Virus record (IMG/VR): IMGVR_UViG_3300042691_013591
Span: 1-40,217 of that record
Origin: a virus
Length of the DNA: 40,217 nucleotides
Reading direction: 5' to 3' (one strand)
Positions 7,401 to 16,284 of this stretch are shown here, in pieces (the first letter of the stretch is position 1; the number at the start of each line of letters is the position of its first letter). The notes beneath the pieces were generated by a model. It had not been told where the DNA came from, did not search any database, and saw only the letters and a list, made by a program, of their open reading frames with translations. Made by a program: the position numbers and the translations under genes.

Positions 7401-9672
7401 ACAGATTGTCGCGGCCTTTGCGTTTAAGAAGCTTGGGATCAACAAGATTCTTGAAGAGATCGGCAGCGGCCAAGGCAAGTTTTCTGAGTTTATCAAAAAC
7501 GGCGGGATGCTGAGCAAGGCTGGCGGTCTGGCGCAGGGAATTGGCGGCGGTCTCGTTGGCGGTGCCGTTGGCTACGCGGTCGGCGGTATGGCGAACAGCA
7601 ACGCGATGGCGGGTTTTGGCGGTGCCGCTTCTGGCGCAGCGGCTGGCGCTATGGTTGGTGGCCCGATTGGCGCGGTTGTTGGCGGTGCGGCTGGCCTCGT
7701 CGGCGGGTTGCTTGGCTACAGCAAGAAACTCCGCGAGGAACAAAAGCTGGTTGAAGAAGCCACGCGGCAGTTCAAACGGTCGATGCAGAACTTTGTCGAG
7801 GCGTTTATTGCCCCTGTGTCCGACTTTGAAAAGGCGATGCGCGGCATTGGCGAGTCGGCGCTCGCGTTGGCGCAAGAAGCGGCCAAGAAGTACAAGGGGA
7901 TCAGCGTCGGCACGACCGATACGAAGCTCACGCCAGACCAGTTGTTCAGCATGGCGCAGAAGGCAGATCAGATGGCCGCAGACGCCAAGGGGAGCAAGAA
8001 GCTAGACCTTGCGCGGTATGCGGCAGACCTTCGCGCGATCTACGTGAACACGACCGAAGCCGTCAAAAAGCTTGCGGAGGAGCAGCAAAAGCTTGAAACG
8101 GGGTACAATCGTGAGCTTGCCGCTCGCGCAGCCATGGCCGAGGGGCGTACTGGAGAAGCCGAGGATATTCGGCGGCAGATGCAGAACCAGCAAGAGCTTG
8201 ACGACGCTCGCAAGAAAGGCTTTACCGAAACCACCATTCGGGAGCTTGAGCGCGTACAGGCGCTAGAAGCGTCAGCGGCGGCGCTGGAACGTGCCAAGCA
8301 GGCTGAAAAGGAACGCGCTGACTTCCAGACGACGTACTGGGAGCGGTTTGCCAGCGTGACGGGGCGCACGGACATTGCAGCCACGGTGCAGGCCGACAAT
8401 CAGCGCACGGCTGACCGGACCATGGCTGACGATATGCTCAAGCGCGGGGTGATTAGCCAAGAGATGTACGATCAGTTTGTAGAACTGATCGGGAAAGCGT
8501 TTAACCAAGCTTTAGCAGATCGCGCTCAGGAATATCAGAATCGGACGCAGGACCTTGGCGTACGGATGCAAACGGCCAGCGGCAACACCCGTGGCGCGGA
8601 AGACCTTGCGTTTCGGCTGTCGCAGGAGCGCGAGATGCGGGATGCGCTCAAAGACACCTCCAAGGAAGGCATTGCCTACGCAAACACGCTGAAGGAAGTA
8701 CAGGCCGCAGAAACGGCGGCACGGGAGGCAGCCAAGGCGCAGCAGCGAGCCGACGCTAACGCTGATTTGAGTGTTCGGTCGCTGGTCGCGCAGGGGAAGT
8801 CCGAAGAAGCAGAAGCCGCCGCGTTTGCGTTGCAGCAGCAGAAAGAAATGCGCGAGGCGTTGAAGGACACGACGGCAGAAGGGGTGGCCTATGCCGCCTC
8901 ACTGAAAACCGTGCAGGAAGCGGAGGCAGCGGCACGGGAAGCAGCCAAGCAGCGTGCGGCCGTGGAAAACGCGCAGTCCGTAGAGGCGCGGATTCTGCGA
9001 GCGCAGGGGCGGTCGTATGATGCCGATACGATTGCCATCCAGATTTCGCGCTCGAAGGAACTTGAGGCAGCAACCAGCGATGAACTCAAGGCCCGACTTC
9101 AGTTGCTGTACTCTATTGAAGACGAGGAGCGAGCGCGGCAGTTGGCCAAGAGCAACCAGATGGACTTCAACACGATGATGGTGGAGACGTTGCAGTTGCA
9201 GGGCCGCGCGCGCGAGGCCGCAGAATTGGAGTTCAACTACAAGCAGGCCAGCTTCAGAGAAGAGCTGGACAGCAAGCTGCTAAACAAGCAGATCACCCAA
9301 GACACGTATGATCTTGGTATCCGGCTTATTGGGCTTCGCCGCACGGCGTTTGAGGCAAGTCTTGCTAGTAGCCAGCAAGGCGCTGCTCCAACGGCAGAAA
9401 CGGCAGACGTCCGCGAAGAAAAGTATTCTGTCCTTGGTGGACAGACAGTTTTGATGGGTGGCGTTCAGACCATCACCGAAGTGTCTGCGGCCAGCTTGGT
9501 CAGCTATGCGTCGGTGCAGGTGACCCTGCTGCGGCGACTTGTGGCGGCAGTAGAAGGCGGGGCTTCCATGGCGTCAGAGACGACAGCCGTGTCGTCTACG
9601 ACGCAGACCAACCGAGAACTTGGGTATCGCGCTGATACGACCGCGATCCTTGTGAGTGGAGTCATCGTATGA
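4435..9672 (+). CDS. Tail tape measure protein
   Basis: A 1745-residue protein, the longest in the window, which sets tail length; at about 1.5 angstrom per residue the tail would be near 260 nm (inference). It is mostly alpha-helical and rich in Ala, Gln, Glu and Lys. Hydrophobic stretches occur near residues 281-305 and 429-450. A Gly/Ala-rich segment (about 1030-1100, GGAVGYAVGGMAN and similar) is typical of tape measures that may insert in the host membrane. The C-terminal third has five degenerate helical repeats. It starts 10 bases after the chaperone and overlaps the next gene by ATGA. No lytic enzyme domain is seen. Confidence 0.93.
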   Translation: MNENTSLSFSIDPSGAKTGSTQVVRSLEDIKNRARESAGQFNAFEAAMKRASEVGVRSLQYLGAGFAGMKIASLIKQTIELGARYEELGIGLTRVGANVGATAKQINSLEVALKRTGISANQSRQSIMSMIQANMDLTQATKLARVAQDAAVVGQVNSSDALQRIIYGLQTAQPEMLRTLGLTVNFEQAYAKMAKTLNVSQNALSEEQKAQARLNAVMEAGGKITGLYEASMTSASKIMRSTTRYVEDLQVKLGGLFQPAYGAAVNAYSETLKAMAKNTDLVIAGVVGLSLAFSSKKIVSLLAQAADGARRFKESFTEKGKAEMGAYAEAAAKATFRTLQQAVAEETLAKSALRTAQVERESAKTRDEKAKATLRLFAAETAAIEAERVATVARIQAQAAIRGVTAATVEATIAQRAMTAAWAAGSKVVEFFGGPIGIAITALATVMTKLSMTQRSATQYITDNADSMQLYMDKVKGVKDSVENLSAAEQKRAAQRRRQKGEELQAELSEAQGGIGKTRGGGFWGTIASSFDEASPSIAFNKAVYDVQKLNAAFANDKDIKKYQQGLSNVREAMGPLTKSQREYFNALQDGADEVEALTMASDAFLGRIPALTEEVKKAGDAFKMSSTQIEAFEEQLKKTNDSQARLALAQKIGKDNADLHAKAAANLGMSIGDFEKALNGSVSASQAAAKGQLDLVAKSVAADKAYEKLGASAKKTKEEVDKFVRSLAAQLSTANGTRDASDELADQFADLSAQAEKMGSKAKAAFASFKASMESVFAQKEQKKIFEATQAFDALVREQEQSAVAAEKLAAAQLKGRDAVDDLAVQEAGLNALRGKSLNAMQAVTVAATAMSAERRKQAVQAAQDYATSNTSIKEQIAGMNAEADAYEKGGQAVKDYTFKLKVLELIRNGSAKTATEAFDLAKQWQEAMDRLDKTKNKVDTVKEAMLEATRGIQRSISGLISDAFSGSLKDARDYGQQLIGIFRDIAAQIVAAFAFKKLGINKILEEIGSGQGKFSEFIKNGGMLSKAGGLAQGIGGGLVGGAVGYAVGGMANSNAMAGFGGAASGAAAGAMVGGPIGAVVGGAAGLVGGLLGYSKKLREEQKLVEEATRQFKRSMQNFVEAFIAPVSDFEKAMRGIGESALALAQEAAKKYKGISVGTTDTKLTPDQLFSMAQKADQMAADAKGSKKLDLARYAADLRAIYVNTTEAVKKLAEEQQKLETGYNRELAARAAMAEGRTGEAEDIRRQMQNQQELDDARKKGFTETTIRELERVQALEASAAALERAKQAEKERADFQTTYWERFASVTGRTDIAATVQADNQRTADRTMADDMLKRGVISQEMYDQFVELIGKAFNQALADRAQEYQNRTQDLGVRMQTASGNTRGAEDLAFRLSQEREMRDALKDTSKEGIAYANTLKEVQAAETAAREAAKAQQRADANADLSVRSLVAQGKSEEAEAAAFALQQQKEMREALKDTTAEGVAYAASLKTVQEAEAAAREAAKQRAAVENAQSVEARILRAQGRSYDADTIAIQISRSKELEAATSDELKARLQLLYSIEDEERARQLAKSNQMDFNTMMVETLQLQGRAREAAELEFNYKQASFREELDSKLLNKQITQDTYDLGIRLIGLRRTAFEASLASSQQGAAPTAETADVREEKYSVLGGQTVLMGGVQTITEVSAASLVSYASVQVTLLRRLVAAVEGGASMASETTAVSSTTQTNRELGYRADTTAILVSGVIV

Positions 9673-12600
9673 GCGCAAAGCTTTCGCTGTACACGGATTT
9701 TGCCTCGGCTGGAGGCGAGTTGGTTGGCCCACTTGGTGGGTTTGCTGACGGCACGGTGGTCACTCGGCTAGACGGGGATGACCGTTGCACTGTCCGTGTA
9801 TCGCGAAGCCGGTGGACCGAGCTTGGCGGCAACCTGCGCCAAGTGCTTCGTGTCGTGTGGCCCGAAGGCACGGCAGAAGAGTTTCGCGTCTCAAAGGTGG
9901 CGCTAGAAAACGCCTCGCCCTACATCCTGCTAGAAGCGCTGCCGGTATTTGCAGACTTGGTGACTGGTGGCCTGTCCGTCAGCGTGGTGGCCGGTGTCCC
10001 GCAAACGCATATTCGCGGCGAGAAGCTGGTGTCGGAGTGGCTCACGGCAAGCGTGTTGTCGTCGTCAGCCGCCACCCGTCTGAACGTGACGCTCGGCACG
10101 ATTGAGCGAAACGTCACGGTGCCGCTTGATGTCGATCTCCCAACGGCTGGTGCGCTTATCCGGTCGCTGCTCGACAAGAGCGGCCAAGAGCTAGAGTTGA
10201 CGCGCAACGGCGACACAAGCTGGGTGCTCAACTTTCGTATTGCTCGTGGGTCCACCGTCAGTGCGCTTTCGGTCACGGATGGCCGCAACTTGCTGGCGCT
10301 CGCCGCATCAGCCACCGACGCCAACTTGGCAACGGTTGTTATCCCTGTTGGCGATGAAGATGCCTCTGGCCAGCGAGCCACGATTGCGACGGTGCGCTAC
10401 GAGGTCACCTCGGTGAGTGGCAATTGGGTCACTCTGCAAGACCCTGAATCTGGCGTGTCGCCGATTCAAGTAGACTCGCAGTGGGTTGGCGCATGGCTGG
10501 CTACGCCAGACAATGGCGTTTCCAGTCAGATCACCGGCAGCAGCGCAACGACAGGCGCTGTGCTGGTGGCCAGCGCCACGGGGTTTGTCAGCGGCCAGCG
10601 CGTGACGCTGTGTTCAAGCGCCGCTGGCGCTCCGCAGATTGAAGTGTATGACAGCGACGGCGTATTGGCGCGTGGCCGACGCGCGGTCCCTGTTGCTGTC
10701 TCTGGCCTTCGCGGCGAGGCAAACGAGCTGACCAATAGCCGGTACGAAAACGGCTTGAACGGGTGGAGTGGACTGAATCAAGGCGCGAGCGCGTCGTACG
10801 TAGAAGTAAAGCGGTCTGAACTCAATCAGACGGTGACTGGTGCTGCCAATGGGGCACGAGCAGCAAGCACGTCAACGGCTACGCCGCTGGCGCTCAAAAA
10901 CCTTCCGGCAAATTCGTGGGTGCGTCAGCAGGACGAAATTAAGGTTGGCGGTTTGACGTACACGGTTTCTAGCGACGTCATTGCCTCAACGACTGGTACG
11001 CTGGCGCTCCCTATCTCTCCTGCGCTGGCAGGAACGTACGCTGACAACACGGCTATTACGCTAGAGCGCCGTCAGACGCTTTCGCTGACGCTGACAACAG
11101 CGCGGTCAGTGTTTTCGGGGACATATGATTTTGACGCAAACACGGCAAACGATCTTGTTAGCTCGATTGTTTACGCATCTTCAAAGCTGTCAAACGCCAC
11201 ATACAGCTCAAACGCAGGGATTTATGCGCTTGGCGGGTTTCAATACCTTGGCTCAACAGGAAAAGCTGGAGCCTTGCGCCTTACGTTAGCAACAGCAGGT
11301 GGTGCAACTGGTCTGAACACGATTCAGTGGGATTGGGCAAGCAAAGCAACGGACGTCTTTACTATTACGGCCAGCGCATTTTCATGGCCAGGATCAGGAG
11401 ACGTTGGGACGCTTACCTATAGCGCCGCTGCTGGCACTATTCAAATTGGGCTGCGCGTCCGGTTTAATACCGGAAGCGGATATCGCGTTGGCATCGTGAC
11501 GGCATTTACGTCAACGACGTTGACGTTGCAAGCCGAAACCTCTGGGTCGTTTAACTACGTAAGCTCGTCCTTTATCACTGGATATCCGGTGTACGGATCA
11601 ATGCTGGTCATCCCAGCAGGCACCGTATTCACGTTTGATATCCTTCGCGAGTCGCGTACGCTCAATTTGAACGGCGCACACAATAGCGGGGCAACGACGT
11701 TAAACACCAAGGCGGTTGCAGCACTCTCGACGCGCAACTGGCTAACATCAGATCAGGTCCAATTTGCGGCTGATGTTACGATTACTATTGCCGGTGGGAC
11801 GGTCACGTTCCTTGGCGACGACGGCGAAGGCACATATCAATGGCAAGTGACGTACAACGAGTCGCTATGCAACATTGAGTTGCTAGAGCCATCAGATTTT
11901 AGCGTTTCTGGCGTTATCGGGTTTAACAGCGGTGGCCCCGGCGCGTGTAACCTGACCAGTGTTGATAAGGTGAACAACATTGCCTACTTCAACACATATG
12001 ACATTTACACGAGCGTGTTCGCGTCAATGTCTGGGGTAGCGACGCTTATTGAAACGCACAACGTGTCAGCAGCAGCATCGTGGCAAACAAACGGGACTGT
12101 TACGCTGTCGCTTGCGACCGCAATCTCGACGACGCGCTTTGCAAAGCCTCGCGGGATGCGCGTGTGGTGGCCGCAATACAAGCCTTTATCGTCCGTGTAT
12201 GTAGAAATGTATGTTTCTACGGCTCCCACGCACGGCGCGACGTCAATTGTTCTGTTTGGCACTGACGCAAACGGCAGCATGGGAAGCGGATCGTTTGGCG
12301 TTTTGTACCGTGTTATTGGCAGCGCGTCAAAAGTGCCATTTGCTGGCAACGTGCTGTACGCCGCCAGCAGCACTCAGGCAAACGGGAGTGGCGTAGCCTC
12401 AGTCACGGTTACGGCTGCAAACCCCAACGCTATTGTCGATAACGATTTGGTGACCATTACGCGGCCAGCGTTGCTGCGCTCGACAGACCCAACCACTGGC
12501 AGCGTTGTGCGGCTTGTGTCAGCAGTTGGCGGAACTAATCAGCCCATTATTACAACGGCAGGGCTGGCGTCGCCAGCGTTCACCGTCGTTGTGCCAACTG

Positions 12601-13199
12601 GCGAAACGCGCACCGTCAAAGCGTTTGTGACGTTCTCGCTGTCACAAGGCTCGTACCCACTTGGCCAGCAACCGGCAATTTCCGTTATTACAACAGATGT
12701 TGTTGGATGGGCGCGACTGGCTGATGCTGGTGTCGATGTAGTCACGACGCCAACAGTGGCACGAATCATTGTGTCGGTGACACTTACCGAAACGCGAACG
12801 CTTCGTGTTGTGCTTCATGGTGGTCCGTCAGACGGGACACGATGGATTGCCGTGCTGGACGCCATGTTGTCCGTTACCGCAAACACCGACACGCCGTATG
12901 TCTCTAGCAGTTGGGCCAACTTGATTGCTCAGCGCGGCATTGATGTCTTGCGCGACCGACGGCTGCTGATGCCGGACCTTGAAGTGGATTTGACAACCCT
13001 GCGCTCATGGACTGACGCGCCAAGCAGCTCTGCGCCAGTCGTGGTTGGTCAATCGGTGTCGATCCCCGCGTACGGCGTCACGCGACGCATTACCACGGTC
13101 ACGCGGTCGCTGCTGTCGCCAGACGACACGCGCGTAGAAATGGGGACAGTCGCAACGGACCTGTCTCGGCGCGTGGCTAAACTTCTTGCAGGAGGGTAA
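9669..13199 (+). CDS. Large tail hub / tip protein
   Basis: A 1176-residue protein following the tape measure by a 4-base overlap. Residues 1-220 look like a tail-hub domain (beta-rich opening SLYTDFASAGGELVGPLGGF, later LIRSLLDKSGQELELTRNGD). The middle, about 350-1080, is Ser/Thr/Ala-rich beta structure with a carbohydrate-binding-like start NSRYENGLNGWSG. The last 100 residues (LLMPDLEVDLTTLRSWTD to the end) return to a hub-like domain. The layout suggests an insertion of adhesin modules in a hub protein that closes the tail tip. No peptidase motif is evident. The exact family is uncertain. Confidence 0.65.
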   Translation: MSAKLSLYTDFASAGGELVGPLGGFADGTVVTRLDGDDRCTVRVSRSRWTELGGNLRQVLRVVWPEGTAEEFRVSKVALENASPYILLEALPVFADLVTGGLSVSVVAGVPQTHIRGEKLVSEWLTASVLSSSAATRLNVTLGTIERNVTVPLDVDLPTAGALIRSLLDKSGQELELTRNGDTSWVLNFRIARGSTVSALSVTDGRNLLALAASATDANLATVVIPVGDEDASGQRATIATVRYEVTSVSGNWVTLQDPESGVSPIQVDSQWVGAWLATPDNGVSSQITGSSATTGAVLVASATGFVSGQRVTLCSSAAGAPQIEVYDSDGVLARGRRAVPVAVSGLRGEANELTNSRYENGLNGWSGLNQGASASYVEVKRSELNQTVTGAANGARAASTSTATPLALKNLPANSWVRQQDEIKVGGLTYTVSSDVIASTTGTLALPISPALAGTYADNTAITLERRQTLSLTLTTARSVFSGTYDFDANTANDLVSSIVYASSKLSNATYSSNAGIYALGGFQYLGSTGKAGALRLTLATAGGATGLNTIQWDWASKATDVFTITASAFSWPGSGDVGTLTYSAAAGTIQIGLRVRFNTGSGYRVGIVTAFTSTTLTLQAETSGSFNYVSSSFITGYPVYGSMLVIPAGTVFTFDILRESRTLNLNGAHNSGATTLNTKAVAALSTRNWLTSDQVQFAADVTITIAGGTVTFLGDDGEGTYQWQVTYNESLCNIELLEPSDFSVSGVIGFNSGGPGACNLTSVDKVNNIAYFNTYDIYTSVFASMSGVATLIETHNVSAAASWQTNGTVTLSLATAISTTRFAKPRGMRVWWPQYKPLSSVYVEMYVSTAPTHGATSIVLFGTDANGSMGSGSFGVLYRVIGSASKVPFAGNVLYAASSTQANGSGVASVTVTAANPNAIVDNDLVTITRPALLRSTDPTTGSVVRLVSAVGGTNQPIITTAGLASPAFTVVVPTGETRTVKAFVTFSLSQGSYPLGQQPAISVITTDVVGWARLADAGVDVVTTPTVARIIVSVTLTETRTLRVVLHGGPSDGTRWIAVLDAMLSVTANTDTPYVSSSWANLIAQRGIDVLRDRRLLMPDLEVDLTTLRSWTDAPSSSAPVVVGQSVSIPAYGVTRRITTVTRSLLSPDDTRVEMGTVATDLSRRVAKLLAGG

Positions 13200-13202
13200 G
13201 CG

Positions 13203-13979
13203 GTGCCGTATATCAATAACCGTGATGTCGCGTCGTTTGGCCTGTACGTCGAAACGATGTCTGGATGGCTTACGGCACCGCGCGTGAGGCCGCAGTTTGG
13301 CACGGTTAGCGGTCGCCTTGGCGTGGTTGTTGGCGGGTCGCAGCTTGTTGAGCCGCGACAGATCGTCATTCGCGGCTACGTGCTGCCGACGCTGCTGACA
13401 GATCGCGCGGCGGCAATGGCGGCACTAGAAGTGGCGCTTGCTGGGCGATGCTTATTTCGGACAGAAGACCGGCCGTCTGTCCAAACCGATGTCCTATGCG
13501 TTAGCATCCAGCCTGCCGACAGCACCGATTTAGGGCCACAGCTTGTTAACCCAATCTTCAAGGTTGAGGTAACGCTTGTGGCGCTAGACGGCGGCTCTGA
13601 GGATACGGTACAATCTGGCCCGTTGTTGCTGAGCGCTACGCCGACGCCAGTGTTGCTTGGGACGCTGCCAAGCCGTGGCTGGCTCAGTATTTACGGCTCG
13701 ACGTCGCCGGTTACCGTGTCCTATGCCAGCGCCAATGGGACAGTTGCAACAACGCTCGTCATTACTGGAGCGCTGTCGTCAGGCGAGTCGTACGCGCTTG
13801 ACTTGGACCGTGAAGACGTCTGGAAGATTACGGCGGCAGGGGTTCGCAGTCGCGTGTCTACCGTGTCAGGCACATGGCCAGCGCTCGACCCGTCTGATGC
13901 TTTGGGTTCAGTGATGCCGACGCTGGCTGTGTCGAGCGGCACTGGCGTGTTGATCTCTCGCCGTCGCTGGAGGCTGTAA
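13203..13979 (+). CDS. Distal tail protein-like (Dit, Sipho_tail family)
   Basis: A 258-residue protein. The first half (LVEPRQIVIRGYVLP, AAAMAALEVALAGR, then VNPIFKVEVTLVALD) has the pattern of Sipho_tail/Dit N-terminal domains. The second half (GTLPSRGWLSIYGSTSPV, SSGESYALDLDRE, MPTLAVSSGTGVLIS) resembles the galectin-like C-terminal domain. Dit forms a hexameric platform at the tail tip for receptor-binding proteins. It normally precedes the hub gene; here it follows it, which is unusual. GTG 13203 follows GGAGG at 13191-13195. Its stop overlaps the next ATG. Confidence 0.55.
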   Translation: MPYINNRDVASFGLYVETMSGWLTAPRVRPQFGTVSGRLGVVVGGSQLVEPRQIVIRGYVLPTLLTDRAAAMAALEVALAGRCLFRTEDRPSVQTDVLCVSIQPADSTDLGPQLVNPIFKVEVTLVALDGGSEDTVQSGPLLLSATPTPVLLGTLPSRGWLSIYGSTSPVTVSYASANGTVATTLVITGALSSGESYALDLDREDVWKITAAGVRSRVSTVSGTWPALDPSDALGSVMPTLAVSSGTGVLISRRRWRL

Positions 13980-14731
13980 TGAGCGGGTTTAACGACGTTC
14001 GGCAAACAACTGCGCCTGTATCTCGGGCGCTTTTTGCGTGGTCGCTCAAAGAGGACCTCAACATTGAGGCCTCGACAGGCAACCTCGTGGCGCGGTCAGG
14101 CCAGCGCGGCACATGGTCGCGCGGGGGCGCAGCCTCGTCGGCTGGCATTGTGGCCAACAACGGCACCTACACGGCACCGGCTTCGCTCCCGTCGTTTGAG
14201 GCCAGAACGATTGATGGCGTTGAGCAGACAACGCTGCATCTTGGCGCAAGCGACTATGTGTTTTGGCCAGTCGGGTGGCTACCGCAAACGTTGACTGGTA
14301 GGATCACGTTTGTCGAGCTTGGCGCTCGGACAGCGGTCAATTCAACGCTGTTTGCCATTAGCGCCAATGACCCCACGGCTGGTGTCCGGCTCTACGTGGA
14401 TACCTCTGGCACCTTTTACCGGATTACCTACCACAACGGGACGACCTCGGTAACGGCCACGCTGACGGCTGGCCAGCCAACGTCTGGTCAAAACGTGGCG
14501 CTTTGGTGGTCATGGTCGGCGGCTGGACTGACCCTAAAGCAGTCTATTAACGGCGGCGCGGCCACGACGGCGACATCCGGTGCGCTGGCGCTCCCTTCTG
14601 CGTGGTCGGCTGGCACCATGCTGCGGCTAAACCGGCGTGGGCTGACGCAAAACGCCGCTATTGGCTCGTACGCGAGTGCGCTGGTAGCTCCCGGCACGGT
14701 CTCAGACGCTGACATCGTGGAGTTCTGGTAA
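13979..14731 (+). CDS. Minor tail protein with lectin-like (concanavalin/LamG) fold
   Basis: A 250-residue protein. The pattern ITFVELGARTAVNSTLFAIS, VRLYVDTSGTFYRITYHNG, NVALWWSWSAAGLTLKQSINGG and SAWSAGTMLRLNRRG follows the alternating beta strands of concanavalin A-like/LamG jelly rolls used by phages to bind surface sugars. A second protein of this fold is encoded at 20677-21474. It overlaps both neighbours by one base (TAATG), so it is translated with the tail-tip genes. The ligand is unknown. Confidence 0.6.
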   Translation: MSGFNDVRQTTAPVSRALFAWSLKEDLNIEASTGNLVARSGQRGTWSRGGAASSAGIVANNGTYTAPASLPSFEARTIDGVEQTTLHLGASDYVFWPVGWLPQTLTGRITFVELGARTAVNSTLFAISANDPTAGVRLYVDTSGTFYRITYHNGTTSVTATLTAGQPTSGQNVALWWSWSAAGLTLKQSINGGAATTATSGALALPSAWSAGTMLRLNRRGLTQNAAIGSYASALVAPGTVSDADIVEFW

Positions 14732-15075
14732 TGCCAACACAGGTGATAACCGGCGTAATCGTCGCAAGGCCAGACCCGCCGTCACTGACGCAGCTAGAGT
14801 TTGCCTCACGGTTCTCGCTTGAGGAACAGGTGGCATTAGACATTGCCATGGAAACGGCCCCAAACCAGACTGATCGGTCCACGTTGCGTGTGATCGAAAA
14901 GAACCTGCTGCGAGCTACCAGCGTGGACGTAGCGGACCCACGCACCGTGTTAGGCGCGACCATTTGCGTGGACACATTAGTTGCGGCTGGGCTTGTACCT
15001 CCGCAGGACCGTGACGCACGGCTGGCGGCAATTTTGACCCCACCAGACACAGCCGTTGTGACGTCTATTTTGTAG
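14731..15075 (+). CDS. Unknown protein of the tail-tip operon
   Basis: A 114-residue protein without membrane segments or cysteine motif. It is largely helical (LEFASRFSLEEQVALDIAME, RVIEKNLLRATSVDVADPR, CVDTLVAAGLVPPQDRDARLAAIL). Small proteins of this type, with 'a..F..rft..E...i' near the start, occur before lysis genes in other phages, but I cannot name a function. It overlaps the upstream gene by one base and is followed by a 33-base gap before the lysis cassette. Confidence 0.7.
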   Translation: MPTQVITGVIVARPDPPSLTQLEFASRFSLEEQVALDIAMETAPNQTDRSTLRVIEKNLLRATSVDVADPRTVLGATICVDTLVAAGLVPPQDRDARLAAILTPPDTAVVTSIL

Positions 15076-15108
15076 CACTTATCCGCCATCCCCTCTGACT
15101 AACGGTTT

Positions 15109-15399
15109 ATGCAAATCAGCCTTGACTCTATCGTTGAAAAGGGGGCCATGGCAGTCGTCTCTCTTTTTGCCGGTGGCGCATACGTTCACTGGCGCAACGA
15201 ACCTCGTCTTCAGAATCTGGAGAGCGCCATGTGGGGAACCAAGTCTGACGATGGCGTAGTGCAACGCACAAAATCGCACGGCGAGGCGCTGGCAGAGATT
15301 GGCCTACGGCAGACTGAGCATGACGGGTTGCTTCGTCGTGTAGCAGACGACGTACAAGAGATCAAAAACTACATTCGCTCACAGCGAGGCACTCCATGA
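15109..15399 (+). CDS. Membrane-anchored coiled-coil protein of the lysis cassette
   Basis: A 96-residue protein with a single hydrophobic segment (about residues 10-28, EKGAMAVVSLFAGGAYVHW) and a charged helical tail (LRRVADDVQEIKNYIRSQ). This layout resembles XhlA/hemolysin-type holin partners and other small phage lysis proteins. It overlaps the holin-like gene downstream by ATGA. No Shine-Dalgarno is visible before ATG 15109. It could assist or antagonise the holin; the direction is not readable. Confidence 0.55.
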   Translation: MQISLDSIVEKGAMAVVSLFAGGAYVHWRNEPRLQNLESAMWGTKSDDGVVQRTKSHGEALAEIGLRQTEHDGLLRRVADDVQEIKNYIRSQRGTP

Positions 15400-15770
15400 A
15401 GGGTTTGGCATTGGCGTTGGCGTCGAAGACACTGCTGCCGTTGCTGGTGGCGTTTCTCGTTGTCCCCGTCGTGGACTTTATCAAGAAGCGGCTTATTCCG
15501 GCCATCGACGGAGCGCCTCCCGCTGTAAAGGCTGGTGTGGCGCTGGTAATGTCTACGGTTGCTACCGCGCTGACGTCGCTGAGCGGTGTCGGCGTTCCGG
15601 CTGACCTGACGCAGTGGGACGGGGCCTTGGTCTCGGCGCTGCTTACATGGGTGACAGCGCTGGCGCTCAAGGACAAAAAGCGCGTCGCACAGAAGGACGA
15701 GGCTATTGCCAAGCTGGCCAGCGCCGCCAATAACCCGTTTGCGCTGCCGGACACGCCGACCAATGGCTAA
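15396..15770 (+). CDS. Holin-like membrane protein
   Basis: A 124-residue protein with three hydrophobic segments (about residues 5-29, 43-65 and 76-93) and a charged C-terminus (LKDKKRVAQKDEAIAKLA), a class I holin profile. It would form lesions in the cytoplasmic membrane that release the endolysin or depolarise the cell. It lies between a coiled-coil membrane protein and the endolysin, overlapping both (ATGA upstream, 8 bases downstream). The call rests on topology and position. Confidence 0.7.
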   Translation: MKGLALALASKTLLPLLVAFLVVPVVDFIKKRLIPAIDGAPPAVKAGVALVMSTVATALTSLSGVGVPADLTQWDGALVSALLTWVTALALKDKKRVAQKDEAIAKLASAANNPFALPDTPTNG

Positions 15771-16278
15771 GCTGCCAGCACCACCGGCTGAGGTGCCAGT
15801 CAATCGCCGTCGCGACGGTTTGGCCCCGAAGTTTGACGCGGCGCTCTCGTTTTTGCTCAACGACCTGACCAAAGTGACAGGGGTCGAGTGGATGGTGGTG
15901 GAGACGCTACGCAACGACGACCGCCAGCGGTTTCTGTACGGATTTGGGCGTGTGTACGACGACGGTCGCGGTGTTGTTACGCACTCGGAAACGTCGGACG
16001 ATACATGGCACGGCTACGGGCTGGCAGCGGACATTGTGCCGGTCAAAACGAAGTGGTCGCAGGTGGACCTCTTCCACGCCATCCCAAAGCTGGCGCTCAA
16101 GCGCGGCTTGCTGTCTGGTGCCGACTGGAATCGCAACGGAGCCAGCGACGACGAGCGGTTCCAAGACTGGCCGCACGTTCAGTGGGGAGCAATGCGCCGG
16201 TCGCCATCGCCAAACGCGGCTCGCATTGCAGACAAAGGCGGACTCCCTGCGCTGTGGGAGTATTTGAGCGCCGCGTAG
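15763..16278 (+). CDS. Endolysin, M15 peptidase (L-alanyl-D-glutamate type)
   Basis: A 171-residue protein with the VanY/M15 zinc-peptidase signature: ETLRNDDRQRFLYGFGR (48-63), then DTWHGYGLAADIVP with H83 and D90, and FQDWPHVQWG with H138. These are the expected zinc ligands. The acidic DW of SGADW (121-122) fits the family. M15C phage endolysins cut the L-Ala-D-Glu bond of peptidoglycan stem peptides. No signal peptide is present, so it needs the holin. ATG 15763 is chosen because the longer frame overlaps deep into the holin gene. No spanin pair is obvious nearby. Confidence 0.88.
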   Translation: MAKLPAPPAEVPVNRRRDGLAPKFDAALSFLLNDLTKVTGVEWMVVETLRNDDRQRFLYGFGRVYDDGRGVVTHSETSDDTWHGYGLAADIVPVKTKWSQVDLFHAIPKLALKRGLLSGADWNRNGASDDERFQDWPHVQWGAMRRSPSPNAARIADKGGLPALWEYLSAA

Positions 16279-16284
16279 CTGCGT

